Origin: Agrilactobacillus yilanensis
GTDB taxonomy: Bacteria; Bacillota; Bacilli; Lactobacillales; Lactobacillaceae
Assembly: GCF_003946725.1 (NCBI RefSeq)
Contig: NZ_RHOY01000007.1
Location: forward strand, 1-64,000
Direction: 5' to 3'
Length of the DNA: 64,000 nt
Shown here: piece after piece, positions 29,519 through 38,823 of the stretch
How the letters are laid out: every line of letters starts with the position of its first letter
Position numbering within the stretch: position 1 is the stretch's first letter
The notes under the pieces: model-generated
Databases searched by the model: none
Seen by the model: only the letters and a program-made list of their open reading frames with translations
What the model was told of the DNA's origin: nothing
Made by a program: the position numbers and the translations under genes

Positions 29519-30928
29519 TTAAATATTAGTTGGGAAACCTTCTGCGACATCTGCCGCATCCATAATTGCTTCACCTAAAGTTGGATGTGGGTGGATCGTC
29601 AAAGCTAAGTCTTGAATATTCAAGCCGCCTTCAACGGCAACCGTTAATTCAGAAATTAAATCGCTGGCACCGGCACCGGCAACTTGTGCGCCAATTAAAG
29701 TACCATCTTTTTTATCAGAAATTAATTTCACAAAACCATCAGTTTCATCTAATGAAATCGCCCGGCCGTTAGCGGCAAATGGGAACTTAGATGATTTAGC
29801 ATCGTAACCTTTATCTTTAGCTTCTTTTAAAGTCAAACCGGTTGTTGCTAATTCAGGATCTGCAAAACAAACTGCTGGCATTGCCTTATAATCAACAGCT
29901 GCTTTTTTACCAGAAATGGCTTCAGCTGCAACTTTACCTTCATAAGATGCCTTGTGGGCTAAAGCTAATCCGGCAACAATATCGCCAATTGCATAAATAT
30001 TGGCCACATTCGTCCGGCTTTGATTGTCAACATCAATTAAGCCTCGATCGCCTACTTTGATACCCGCTTGTTCTAAGCCCATATCATCGGTATTTGGCCG
30101 CCGACCAACGGTAACCATGACGTAATCTGCTTTGATGCTTTCAACTTTGCCGTCTACTTCATATTTAACAGTGACATCTTTATCAGTCTGAACAGCTTCT
30201 TTGGCCATGGCGCTTGTAATAACGTCTGTACCCTTTTTCTTAAAGTTGTTCAAAACAAGTGAAACCATGTCTTTATCAAAGTTTGGCAAAATAGATGGCA
30301 TACCTTCAAGAATTGTGACATGAGTGCCTAAGTTTGTATAAGCACCGGCTAATTCTGAACCAATATAGCCGCCACCAATAACAACTAATTCTTTAGGTAC
30401 TTCTGGCAAACTCAAACCACCTGTAGAATCGACAACTCGACCTGAGAATTTGAAGCCAGGAATTTCAATTGGCCGACTACCAGTTGCAATAATTAAATTT
30501 TTAAAAGTGTAAGTCTGAGCGCTATCTTTTTGGATGACCCGTAGACTATGGCTGTCCTTTAAAAAGGCATCCCCCATAATCAAGTCAATTTTATGCTTTT
30601 TAAACAGCATACCAACGCCACCGGTTAACCGTTCAACAACTTTGTGCTGTTTCCAGTCTTGTGTTTGTGCCCAATCAATCGTTGGAGCACCAGCCATTTT
30701 AATACCAAAAGTAGAAGCATCTGTTGCAGCTTGCAAACGATGACCGGCATTAATCAAAGCTTTAGATGGAATACAGCCTACGTTTAAGCAGACACCGCCA
30801 ACAAATTCTTTTTCAATTACGGTTACTTTTTGACCTAATTCAGCGGCGTGAATTGCGGCCACATAGCCACCAGGTCCAGCACCGATTACGACTGTATCTA
30901 AATCAATTGCAAAATCGCCTACTACCAT
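29519..30928 (-). CDS. pdhD: Dihydrolipoyl dehydrogenase (E3) of pyruvate dehydrogenase
   Basis: This 469-residue flavoprotein disulfide reductase reoxidises lipoamide with NAD+. The FAD motif is [13 protein letters not shown] near residues 14-26, the redox pair [15 protein letters not shown] near 44-58, and the NAD motif [13 protein letters not shown] near 180. The C-terminal dimer motif is [14 protein letters not shown], with a His where most families have HAHPT; the active-site histidine is retained. It is the last gene of the pdhABCD operon, 6 bases after pdhC. Confidence 0.96.
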   Translation of the reverse strand: MVVGDFAIDLDTVVIGAGPGGYVAAIHAAELGQKVTVIEKEFVGGVCLNVGCIPSKALINAGHRLQAATDASTFGIKMAGAPTIDWAQTQDWKQHKVVERLTGGVGMLFKKHKIDLIMGDAFLKDSHSLRVIQKDSAQTYTFKNLIIATGSRPIEIPGFKFSGRVVDSTGGLSLPEVPKELVVIGGGYIGSELAGAYTNLGTHVTILEGMPSILPNFDKDMVSLVLNNFKKKGTDVITSAMAKEAVQTDKDVTVKYEVDGKVESIKADYVMVTVGRRPNTDDMGLEQAGIKVGDRGLIDVDNQSRTNVANIYAIGDIVAGLALAHKASYEGKVAAEAISGKKAAVDYKAMPAVCFADPELATTGLTLKEAKDKGYDAKSSKFPFAANGRAISLDETDGFVKLISDKKDGTLIGAQVAGAGASDLISELTVAVEGGLNIQDLALTIHPHPTLGEAIMDAADVAEGFPTNI

Positions 30929-30934
30929 CTATCG

Positions 30935-32584
30935 TCATCCTTCCATTAATAGCAATTCAGGATCAGCTAATAATTGTTTTAATTCATTCATTGCCCCTTG
31001 TGCGTAAGCCCCATCAATTAAACGGTGGTCTACAGACAAGGATAATTTCATCATTGCGCCAACGGCAATTTGGCCATCATCAGTGACATAAGGTTCCTTG
31101 GCAATTTTACCAAAGCCTAAAATAGCCACTTCAGGATGATTCACAACTGGTGTAAACCAGCCGCCGCCTAAAGAACCAATATTACTAATTGAAATCGTCC
31201 CGTTACTCATTTGTTCTGGTTTCAACTTATTGTCTTTAGCAGCTTGGGCGTTGTCTGAAATTTCTTTGGCAATTTCAAAAATACTCTTTGTATCTGCATC
31301 TTTAATATTTGGCATGTATAAGCCATTTGGTGTATCTGTGGCAATCCCAATATTAAAGTAGTTTTTATGCACGATTTCTTGGGTAGCATCATCAATAGAA
31401 GCGTTTAGATTAGGATTATGTTTAATCGTAATCACTAAAGCTTTGACAACGTAGGCCAAGAAAGTTAAGTGAATGCCACGATCTGCGGCAACATTCTTAA
31501 ATTTCTTACGATGTGCCATCAACTTAGAAACTTCAACATCATCAAAAATTGTAAAGTGTGGGGCTGTATACTTACTCTTTGTCACAGACTTCGCAATGGC
31601 TTTACGCATTGGTGACATCTTTTCACGGACTTCACGATCTGCTTCTGTCGACTTAAATGGCTGTGGTGCAGCAGCAGGTGCTGGTGCTGGTGCTGGTGCA
31701 GTTGGTGCTGCCGGTGCAGATGCTACGGGTGCTGCAGCTGGTGCAGCAGTACCGCCAGCAATAAAGTTATCCACGTCTTGTTTCGTAATACGGCCATGAC
31801 TGCCAGTTGCTGGTACTTGTGAAATATCCACGTCATGTTCTCGAGCATATTGCCGAACTGAAGGCATTGCTAAAATTTCGCGATTTGGATCGCTAATAGC
31901 AACAACATTATTCGTTGTTGCTGTTGGTACAATTGCAGCGCTGCCACTAGCGGCATTTTGAACGGGTGCTTCAGCAGCAGGTGCTGGTGCAGCTTCAGTA
32001 GCACCAGCGGGAGCAGCATCATTGTGCCCAGGTGCGTCAATTTCAACGATAACGTCGCCGACTTCAACTGTATCCCCTTCAGCAGCCACAATGTTCGTAA
32101 TTGTCCCAGTCACTGGAGATGGAATTTCTTCCACAGACTTATCGTTTTGAATTTCAACTAATGTATCATCTTCATTGATCTTATCGCCGACTTTAACGTC
32201 CCATTTAGCGATTTCACCCTCGACAATACCTTCACCTAATTCTGGTAATTTGAATTGATAAACTTTGGCACCACCGGCAGTAGGTGCTGCAGCGGGTGCT
32301 GCTTTTTCAGCGGGTGCTGCTGAAGGCGCGTCATTACCAGCTACGCCAGGAGCATCAATTTCGACAATTACATCGCCGACTTCAACTGTATCCCCTTCGG
32401 CAGCTACAATGTTGGTCACGGTCCCGGTGACTGGGGATGGAATTTCTTCCACAGATTTATCGTTTTGAATTTCAACTAATGTATCATCTTCGTTAATTTT
32501 ATCGCCGACTTTGACGTCCCACTTAGCGATTTCACCTTCAACAATACCTTCGCCTAGCTCTGGTAATTTAAATTGGTATGCCAT
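30935..32584 (-). CDS. pdhC: Dihydrolipoamide acetyltransferase (E2) with two lipoyl domains
   Basis: This 549-residue E2 core subunit has lipoyl domains at residues 3-80 and 109-186 that differ by one residue (V56 versus I162). The lipoylated lysines are K43 and K149, both in NDKSVEE. Ala/Pro-rich flexible linkers follow each domain. A peripheral subunit-binding domain lies at about 236-275 (AMPSVRQYAREHDVDISQVPATG) and the catalytic acyltransferase domain at about 320-549 (DHRLIDG, catalytic H520 and D524). It transfers the acetyl group to CoA. The two-lipoyl arrangement is also found in Enterococcus E2. Confidence 0.96.
   Translation of the reverse strand: MAYQFKLPELGEGIVEGEIAKWDVKVGDKINEDDTLVEIQNDKSVEEIPSPVTGTVTNIVAAEGDTVEVGDVIVEIDAPGVAGNDAPSAAPAEKAAPAAAPTAGGAKVYQFKLPELGEGIVEGEIAKWDVKVGDKINEDDTLVEIQNDKSVEEIPSPVTGTITNIVAAEGDTVEVGDVIVEIDAPGHNDAAPAGATEAAPAPAAEAPVQNAASGSAAIVPTATTNNVVAISDPNREILAMPSVRQYAREHDVDISQVPATGSHGRITKQDVDNFIAGGTAAPAAAPVASAPAAPTAPAPAPAPAAAPQPFKSTEADREVREKMSPMRKAIAKSVTKSKYTAPHFTIFDDVEVSKLMAHRKKFKNVAADRGIHLTFLAYVVKALVITIKHNPNLNASIDDATQEIVHKNYFNIGIATDTPNGLYMPNIKDADTKSIFEIAKEISDNAQAAKDNKLKPEQMSNGTISISNIGSLGGGWFTPVVNHPEVAILGFGKIAKEPYVTDDGQIAVGAMMKLSLSVDHRLIDGAYAQGAMNELKQLLADPELLLMEG
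32027..32578. repeat. Internal duplication encoding the tandem lipoyl domains
   Basis: Two 234-base segments (32345-32578 and 32027-32260) encode 78 residues each, with one amino-acid difference. The DNA differs at many third-codon positions, so the protein identity is kept by selection or partial gene conversion rather than by a very recent copy. Confidence 0.85.
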
Positions 32585-32608
32585 AACGTTCTTCCTTTCT
32601 GTTAAGCC

Positions 32609-33586
32609 CTAATAACTCATAATTTCTTTAACTTTAGCTTCCACATCATTTGCATTTGGTAACCAAATACCTTCGGCTTCACCAAATGGGAACGGCGTAT
32701 CTGGTGCCGCTACAAAACCAATTGGTGCTTCTAAAGAAAGAATGGCTTCTTGAGAAATCTCAGAAACAACGGTATTACCGACACCACCCATTTTTTGGGC
32801 TTCTTGCACAACAACCACCCGGCCGGTCTTTTTAACAGAAGCCAAAATAGTGGCCATATCTAATGGGGCAATTGTCCGCAAATCAATAATTTCAGCATCA
32901 ATATTTTCTTTAGCCAAGTTATCGGCTGCTTTCAAACTTTCCCGTACCATTGCGCCGTAAGTTACGATTGTAATATCTTTACCTTCACGGCTGATGCCTG
33001 CTTTATCCAAAGGTACTTCATAAGCTTCATCTGGTACTTCTTCTCTGAAAGAACGGTACAATTTCATATGTTCCAAAAACATCACTGGATCATTAGAATG
33101 AATTGAAGCTAATAATAGCCCTTTTGCATCGTAAGGATTACTTGGAATAACAACCCGCATCCCAGGAAATTGTGCAATTAAACCTTCAAAGTTGTCTGAA
33201 TGCATTTCCGGTGTATGCACACCACCGCCAAATGGTGCCCGAATAGTGATTGGCATTTGCCGCGTACCATCCATCTTATAACGCATTCTAGACATTTGAC
33301 CGCCAATAGAATCCATCGTTTCAAAAATAAAACCAAAGAATTGAATTTCAGGTACTGGTCTAAAGCCTTCTAAAGCTAAACCAATTGACAAACCACCAAT
33401 ACCAGATTCTGCAAGCGGTGTATCAAAAACTTTATCTTCACCGTATTTTTCTTGCAAGCCTTCTGTTGCCCGGAAGACACCGCCGTTTTTACCAACGTCT
33501 TCACCAAAGATCAGAACTTTGTCGTCTTGTTCAATGGCTTGACCCAACGCAGCAGTAATCGCTTGAATCATTGTTTTCTTTGCCAT
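32609..33586 (-). CDS. pdhB: Pyruvate dehydrogenase E1 beta subunit
   Basis: This 325-residue subunit carries [19 protein letters not shown] (read as two adjoining motifs), the TPP-contacting Glu region, SRMRYKMDG and [17 protein letters not shown]; the C-terminal half is a transketolase C-domain. I took the ATG at 33586 ([10 protein letters not shown]), which follows AAGGAGTCGAACTAAT and matches the family N-terminus, rather than an in-frame start 22 codons upstream inside pdhA. It begins one base after the pdhA stop, which suggests coupled translation and balanced alpha/beta synthesis. Confidence 0.96.
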   Translation of the reverse strand: MAKKTMIQAITAALGQAIEQDDKVLIFGEDVGKNGGVFRATEGLQEKYGEDKVFDTPLAESGIGGLSIGLALEGFRPVPEIQFFGFIFETMDSIGGQMSRMRYKMDGTRQMPITIRAPFGGGVHTPEMHSDNFEGLIAQFPGMRVVIPSNPYDAKGLLLASIHSNDPVMFLEHMKLYRSFREEVPDEAYEVPLDKAGISREGKDITIVTYGAMVRESLKAADNLAKENIDAEIIDLRTIAPLDMATILASVKKTGRVVVVQEAQKMGGVGNTVVSEISQEAILSLEAPIGFVAAPDTPFPFGEAEGIWLPNANDVEAKVKEIMSY

Positions 33587-33587
33587 A

Positions 33588-34709
<1,122 letters not shown>

Positions 34710-34794
34710 TCAGTTCCCTTCTTAATAGTTCTGTAGCAATACTGTCTAGAAAACTGTATCACTATCTATCTCTACACTAACAAATTTAGCATTA

Positions 34795-34810
34795 TGCAAA
34801 CGCTTTTGCA
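34795..34810 (-). promoter_or_regulatory. Candidate CcpA-binding (cre) site at the pdh promoter
   Basis: TGCAAACGCTTTTGCA is a near-symmetric match to the cre consensus TGNAARCGNWWWCA. On the minus strand it overlaps a possible -35 TTGCAA followed 17 bases later by TAAATT. A site here would let CcpA repress pdhABCD when glucose is plentiful. The promoter elements are weak. Confidence 0.5.
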
Positions 34811-34973
34811 AGCATTAAAATTTATTTCTTAGCTTTCCTATAAGTTATTAATTAGTGAATAATATAACTATCTCACAGCAAATAGCATGCCAAAACAGCC
34901 TCAATTTTTTTCTGTTCTATACAAAATTTGTTTTCTGTATTGATTTAACCCCTCATTTCACAGCCTTTCGCAT
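34811..34973. other. AT-rich gap upstream of pdhA
   Basis: The 34704-35056 gap has no gene on either strand. The right part holds the terminator of the next gene, the left part the pdh promoter/cre region. The middle, 34811-34973, is AT-rich with no structure I can support; in particular there is no remnant of a P-type ATPase phosphorylation domain. Confidence 0.6.
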
Positions 34974-35006
34974 AAAAAAATCCCCCAAGCATTAAAGGCC
35001 TTGGGA
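34974..35006 (-). terminator. Terminator of the M-box-controlled ATPase-like gene
   Basis: On the minus strand CCCAAG (35000-35005) pairs with CTTGGG (34984-34989), followed by GGATTTTTTT. It lies about 50 bases past the stop codon and shows the truncated gene is a finished transcription unit. Confidence 0.8.
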
Positions 35007-35056
35007 GATCTTTATTTTTATAATTTAGACTGCTTATTGAATTGCTAACTTTGCCC

Positions 35057-35905
35057 CTACGAGCGCGGCTGTTCATACTTTAAACTGATTTGCGTGACCT
35101 GGCTGGGCTCTCGCTCACTTAGATCTGCAGCGATTACAGCTTGTACCTGAGCATCTGTTGCTGTCACAATTTCAGATGTTACGCGTGTCGCGTTAACATT
35201 ACTTGATACTGTTGCAACTTTAGTTTGGCTTTTTGCTTGTGATAAAGTTCGAATACTCATCCAAATGTTTTGAATTACTTGGTAAACTTTTTTTACAAAA
35301 GTCAGTTGTAATTCAGGTTGTGCGATAATTGTTTCGCCAGTAGCCATTACAATCGCAAAGCCTTCACCAGCGACAACCTTTGCACCGAAAGTTGCTGTTT
35401 TTGTATCTAATTGTAAAGTGCTGTCATCAAACAGGTTCATGTTTGCTGGTAAATCGTCACCAGCACTTAAGAAAACAATGTCACCTGGTACTAATCTTGC
35501 AGCGTTCACCCGATGGCCTAAGCCTTCGCGGATCACTAAGAAATCTTCTGCTAAAATTGCTTGTGCGGCAACAACTTGTTGGTTAAAACGTACTAGAGCC
35601 GTTGCTTTAGTGATAAAAGTCAACACTACTAAGCTTAAAATAATGGCTGCCAAAATATTTTGGTGCAGCAAGTTGCATAAACCGACTGCAAATAGCAAAA
35701 TCAAAGTAGCTGGTGCTTTTAAATCATTAAACAAGCTTCTTAAAATCGCACTTTTTTCAAGTGTTGTGAATTGGTTTAAGCCAAAGCGGTGCATCCGCTT
35801 GTGTACTTCAGAAATAGTCAAGCCGCTAACATGACTTGTTTGTCTTTTTAGGGCTTGCTTTGTCGTAAATTCATTCTTTGAAATTACAAACATGTTCTTG
35901 AACAT
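35057..35905 (-). CDS. M-box-controlled, truncated P-type ATPase-like protein (N-terminal plus actuator domain only)
   Basis: This 282-residue protein resembles the first third of Mg2+/Ca2+ P-type ATPases. It has a cation-ATPase N-terminal domain (about 25-60, GLTISEVHKRMHRFGLNQF), two TM helices (about 65-80 and 83-101), and an actuator domain (about 120-195) with LVPGDIVFLSAGDDLPAN at 138-155. The catalytic TGES loop is absent; the matching stretch reads DTKTATFGAKV (167-177). The DKTGT phosphorylation site, nucleotide domain and TM3-10 are all missing. A polar tail (215-282) ends the protein. The start at 35905 follows AGGAGG by 8 bases; a GTG at 35953 in the same frame has no binding site. 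It cannot pump ions by itself. I infer a Mg2+-responsive regulatory or partner role; an evolved pseudogene is the alternative. Confidence 0.85.
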   Translation of the reverse strand: MFKNMFVISKNEFTTKQALKRQTSHVSGLTISEVHKRMHRFGLNQFTTLEKSAILRSLFNDLKAPATLILLFAVGLCNLLHQNILAAIILSLVVLTFITKATALVRFNQQVVAAQAILAEDFLVIREGLGHRVNAARLVPGDIVFLSAGDDLPANMNLFDDSTLQLDTKTATFGAKVVAGEGFAIVMATGETIIAQPELQLTFVKKVYQVIQNIWMSIRTLSQAKSQTKVATVSSNVNATRVTSEIVTATDAQVQAVIAADLSEREPSQVTQISLKYEQPRS

Positions 35906-35913
35906 AATTCTAT

Positions 35914-35937
35914 CCTCCTCTGTTTTTACAGAAGAAG
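35914..35937 (-). promoter_or_regulatory. Hairpin sequestering the AGGAGG site
   Basis: On the minus strand CUUCUUCUGU, an AAAA loop and ACAGAGGAGG form an uninterrupted 10-bp stem (two G-U pairs). It contains the whole Shine-Dalgarno sequence of the gene starting at 35905. Translation should require this hairpin to be opened. Confidence 0.65.
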
Positions 35938-35965
35938 TTGTTTGTTCAACCACAGCTATTAAATT

Positions 35966-36052
35966 TTAAAATCGCCTAAAGGTGGGTAAAACGTCTAACT
36001 TCCTCTGCTGGTCACCTTTGTCTGTCGCTCCGGGTTTAGAATCTGTATGCAT
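35966..36052 (-). CDS. 28-codon leader ORF between the M-box terminator and the ATPase-like gene
   Basis: An ATG at 36052 follows GAGAGGTGAG with good spacing and opens a 28-residue frame: MHTDSKPGATDKG..., a basic middle (QQRK) and the end PTFRRF. The stop TAA is about 30 bases before the hairpin that covers the next ribosome binding site. It resembles in position, not in sequence, the mgtL leader peptide of Salmonella mgtA. Inside it AAAGGTG can pair with CACCTTT near the end of the ORF, and its own binding site AGAGGTG could compete for the same CACCT. No protein family is recognised; whether it is translated is unknown. Confidence 0.5.
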   Translation of the reverse strand: MHTDSKPGATDKGDQQRKLDVLPTFRRF

Positions 36053-36084
36053 TCTACTCACCTCTCTTTGTTTTGGTTTTTTGT

Positions 36085-36121
36085 AAAAAATAAAAATAGA
36101 CACCTAAAATGATTGGGTGTC
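36085..36121 (-). terminator. Riboswitch expression platform: terminator/antiterminator
   Basis: On the minus strand GACACC (36116-36121) pairs with GGTGTC (36099-36104) and runs into TATTTTTATTTTTT. The 5' arm also contains CCCAATC (36111-36117), complementary to GATTGGG (36133-36139) at the 3' end of the aptamer. That gives the alternative antiterminator pairing expected when the Mg2+-bound aptamer does not form. Confidence 0.85.
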
Positions 36122-36131
36122 GTTGATAGAT

Positions 36132-36284
36132 TCCCAATCGTTTAGTTTTAGCACTATATGACGTAGATTAAAATCAGCTGTATTAGAAAAAGCCTTTTTA
36201 GACAGTTCCAGTTGACTCGTTGGCATCTCTCGATGTTTCTGAGCAACAGCGTATATTCATATAGGAGCCTCACCTAACGGGATA
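36132..36284 (-). promoter_or_regulatory. M-box (ykoK) magnesium riboswitch
   Basis: The minus strand reads the conserved M-box blocks in order: CCCGTTAGGTGAGGCTCCTAT, ATACGCTGTTGCTCAGAAA, GATGCCAACGAGTCAAC, AAAAGGCTTTTTCTAATACAGCTG, TCATATAGTGCTAAAAC and CGATTGGG. These match the Bacillus mgtE leader as I remember it. The closing stem pairs TCCC at the 5' end with GGGA at the 3' end. High Mg2+ should stabilise the aptamer, free the terminator arm and switch transcription off, so the downstream genes are expressed in magnesium shortage. Confidence 0.93.
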
Positions 36285-36324
36285 TATTAAAAATTCTTGT
36301 TATAGGCATAGCGTCACTAATACT

Positions 36325-36352
36325 AGTTTATCAATTAATATCAAAAAGTCAA
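36325..36352 (-). promoter_or_regulatory. Candidate promoter of the M-box transcript
   Basis: On the minus strand TTGACT (36347-36352), 16 bases, TAAACT (36325-36330). Transcription would start about 30 bases before the aptamer. It is divergent from def. Confidence 0.5.
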
Positions 36353-36431
36353 CACCTTTCTGGAAAAAATAGCAATGCCGCTTTGTTTGTGATACTATTT
36401 GTAACGAAAAGAAATTACGGAGGGGTACATT

Positions 36432-36989
36432 TTGATTTTAATGAAAGATATTGTCCGCGATGGTCATTCAGTTTTACGTGCACAAGCCGCAAAAGTTGAG
36501 TTTCCATTAACTGACGAAGATAAAAAATTAGCTGCCGAAATGATGACATTTTTAGAAAATAGTCAAAATCCTGAAATCGCTGAAAAACATCAGCTCCGTG
36601 CTGGTGTCGGTTTAGCCGCACCACAAGTGGGTGTTTCAAAACAAATGAGCGCAGTCTTAGTGCCTGGCGGTGACGATGAAGAACCCGTTTTAAAAACAGT
36701 CTTAATCAACCCGACCATTATTGCCCATTCGGTTAAAAATGCGGCTTTATCTGAAGGTGAAGGCTGCTTATCTGTAGATCGTGATATTCCTGGCTATGTA
36801 CCGAGACACGAACGCATTACGATTCGCTACCAAGACTTTGACGGTAACATTTTAAAGCTGAAATTAAAAGATTATCCAGCAATTGTCTGCCAGCACGAAA
36901 TTGATCACTTACATGGTATTTTGTTTTATGATCATATTAATTCAACAAATCCATTTGAATTACCTGAAAATACAGTCTTATTAGAATAA
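36432..36989 (+). CDS. def: Peptide deformylase, TTG start
   Basis: This 185-residue metalloenzyme removes the formyl group from nascent N-termini. The three family motifs are present: [17 protein letters not shown] and QHEIDHLHG, giving the metal ligands Cys, His and His and the catalytic Glu. The preferred start is TTG at 36432, 6-7 bases after GGAGGGG; the first ATG (36441) is 15 bases away. The MxLMKDI N-terminus agrees with other lactobacilli. In Bacillus def lies near rpoY-rnjA and pdhA; here an ABC exporter operon and the M-box gene separate them. Confidence 0.95.
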   Translation: MILMKDIVRDGHSVLRAQAAKVEFPLTDEDKKLAAEMMTFLENSQNPEIAEKHQLRAGVGLAAPQVGVSKQMSAVLVPGGDDEEPVLKTVLINPTIIAHSVKNAALSEGEGCLSVDRDIPGYVPRHERITIRYQDFDGNILKLKLKDYPAIVCQHEIDHLHGILFYDHINSTNPFELPENTVLLE

Positions 36990-37000
36990 AACCAGCTAAA

Positions 37001-37046
37001 AAAAGCGCTGGATCAGACTTGAAAGCAAGTTTGATCCGGCGCTTTT
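37001..37046. terminator. Bidirectional terminator between def and the ABC exporter operon
   Basis: A long stem of about 20 bp with few mismatches starts AAAAGCGC (37001-37008) and ends GCGCTTTT (37039-37046). It serves both convergent transcripts (def on plus, exporter on minus). Confidence 0.9.
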
Positions 37047-37053
37047 TATTTGA

Positions 37054-38823
37054 CTAATTTTCTAAAGCATCTGCATCTTCGAACTGACTATTATACAGCT
37101 GGGCATAAAAACCAGCTTCGGCCATTAAGCTTTCATGATTGCCTTGTTCGATAATTTCGCCATGCTGCAATACCAAAATCAAATCGGCATTACGAATTGT
37201 TGACAGTCGATGTGCAATTACAAAACTTGTACGACCCGCCATAATTTTATCCATCGCTTGCTGCAGCATTTGTTCTAAACGCGTATCCACTGAACTTGTG
37301 GCTTCGTCTAAAATCATAATCGCTGGATTGGCGATAATCGCTCTAGCAATTGTCATCAACTGCTTTTGCCCTTGAGAAATATTATCTGCTTCCGAAGAAA
37401 TTTCGGTTTGATAGCCTGCTGGCAAAGTATGAATATAATAGTCAATATTTGCCGTTTTTGCTGCATCAACAACTTCATATTCTTCAGCGTCCAGTTTGCC
37501 AAAGCGAATATTATTCGTAATTGTATCTTTATATAACCATGTATCTTGTAAAACCATCCCAAATTGCTGCCGCAAAGTTTGCCGGCTTAATTGCTTCGTA
37601 TCTACACCATCCAACAGAATTTTGCCGCCATTAATTTCATAAAAACGTAATAGCAAATTAATTAACGTGGTTTTACCAGCTCCGGTTGGCCCAACAATAG
37701 CCACAGTACTACCCGGTTTAACAGTGAAATTCAAGTTTTTAATTAGTGGTTTATCTTTAGTGTAGCTAAAGGACACATTTTCAAACTTAACTTCGCCTTG
37801 GACCCGTTTTGGCAATACCGCTTCAGTCGCTTGCTCCGGTTCATCAGGCTCATTTAAAATCTCAAACACCCGCTTAGTTGCTGCTTGGCCGGACTGTAAA
37901 ATACTAGAAATTTGTGTTAGTGAAGATAACGGCTGATTAATTTGCCAAATATATTGGATAAAAGCTTGTAAATTCCCCACTGGAATCACACCTTTTAATA
38001 CAAAAATACCGCCGACAGTCGCCATAGCCGCATAAGTCAAATAAGCAATTAAAGACACTAAAGGCATCAAGATACCTGAGATAAACGCTGCTTTAAAGCC
38101 ATAATTTGACAATTGATGATTCACTTTTTTGAAGCTATCCAACGTATTTTCTTCTTGACCATAAGCTTGAATTTCTGTAAAACCAGTAAAACTTTCTTGG
38201 ACAACCCCGTTTAACCGGCCTAGTGTGTTCTGCTGACCTTCAAAATAGTTTTGAGATTTTCCTAAAATAATTCTAGAAATAATTAATGTTGCTGGAATCA
38301 TCCATAACGTAATCAAAGCCATAATCCAATTGATCGTAAACATCATAATCACGGCAACCGTGATCCCTACAACTGAATTGACAACTTGAATTAAGCCCTG
38401 CTGCAATGCATTGGTGATTGCATCCACATCATTGGTGAAGCGTGACAGCAAATTTCCTAATTGCCGGGTATCAAAATAATTAACCGGTAAATGGTTCAAT
38501 TTTGTATCTAACGATTGGCGTAAGCCCTTCATTGAACGCTGAACGGCAAGTGTCATTAAATATTGCGATAAAAACATGGTTATTTGGTACCCAAAGGCAA
38601 ACACTAAAATCAACGCAATAATTTGTAAAATATAACTAAAATTAATCGCCCGATGTTGTGTCAATGCATTGGTAATTTCAGTCACAATTAAGCCCATAGT
38701 CACTGGCCATAACGCGTTAAAAATCATGGATAAGACCGCATTAAGTAGCGATAAATAGAGATTGCGCCGGTTCGGTTTTAAAAAGGGTCTTAGCTGTCGG
38801 AGGGATCGAATCATTTCGCTCAT
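37054..38823 (-). CDS. Heterodimeric ABC exporter subunit (canonical Walker B)
   Basis: This 589-residue type IV ABC exporter half has six TM segments (1-320) and a C-terminal nucleotide-binding domain. Walker A is GPTGAGKTTL, Walker B MILDEATSS with the catalytic Glu, and the signature is degenerate (ISQGQKQL). Together with its partner, whose Walker B has Asp, this makes one active and one inactive ATP site, as in BmrCD/LmrCD-type multidrug exporters. Substrate unknown. Its start overlaps the partner's stop by four bases (ATGA), so the two are translationally coupled. Confidence 0.92.
   Translation of the reverse strand: MSEMIRSLRQLRPFLKPNRRNLYLSLLNAVLSMIFNALWPVTMGLIVTEITNALTQHRAINFSYILQIIALILVFAFGYQITMFLSQYLMTLAVQRSMKGLRQSLDTKLNHLPVNYFDTRQLGNLLSRFTNDVDAITNALQQGLIQVVNSVVGITVAVIMMFTINWIMALITLWMIPATLIISRIILGKSQNYFEGQQNTLGRLNGVVQESFTGFTEIQAYGQEENTLDSFKKVNHQLSNYGFKAAFISGILMPLVSLIAYLTYAAMATVGGIFVLKGVIPVGNLQAFIQYIWQINQPLSSLTQISSILQSGQAATKRVFEILNEPDEPEQATEAVLPKRVQGEVKFENVSFSYTKDKPLIKNLNFTVKPGSTVAIVGPTGAGKTTLINLLLRFYEINGGKILLDGVDTKQLSRQTLRQQFGMVLQDTWLYKDTITNNIRFGKLDAEEYEVVDAAKTANIDYYIHTLPAGYQTEISSEADNISQGQKQLMTIARAIIANPAIMILDEATSSVDTRLEQMLQQAMDKIMAGRTSFVIAHRLSTIRNADLILVLQHGEIIEQGNHESLMAEAGFYAQLYNSQFEDADALEN

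Noticed and set aside
35418-35834. 138-codon open frame on the plus strand inside the ATPase-like gene
   Set aside because: It is a shadow of the minus-strand gene: no ribosome binding site, no recognisable family, and the minus-strand protein is clearly P-type ATPase-like.
35057-35905. Calling the truncated P-type ATPase a pseudogene
   Set aside because: The frame is intact, ends before its own terminator, has a strong binding site and elaborate control, and no P-domain fragments remain downstream in 34704-35056.
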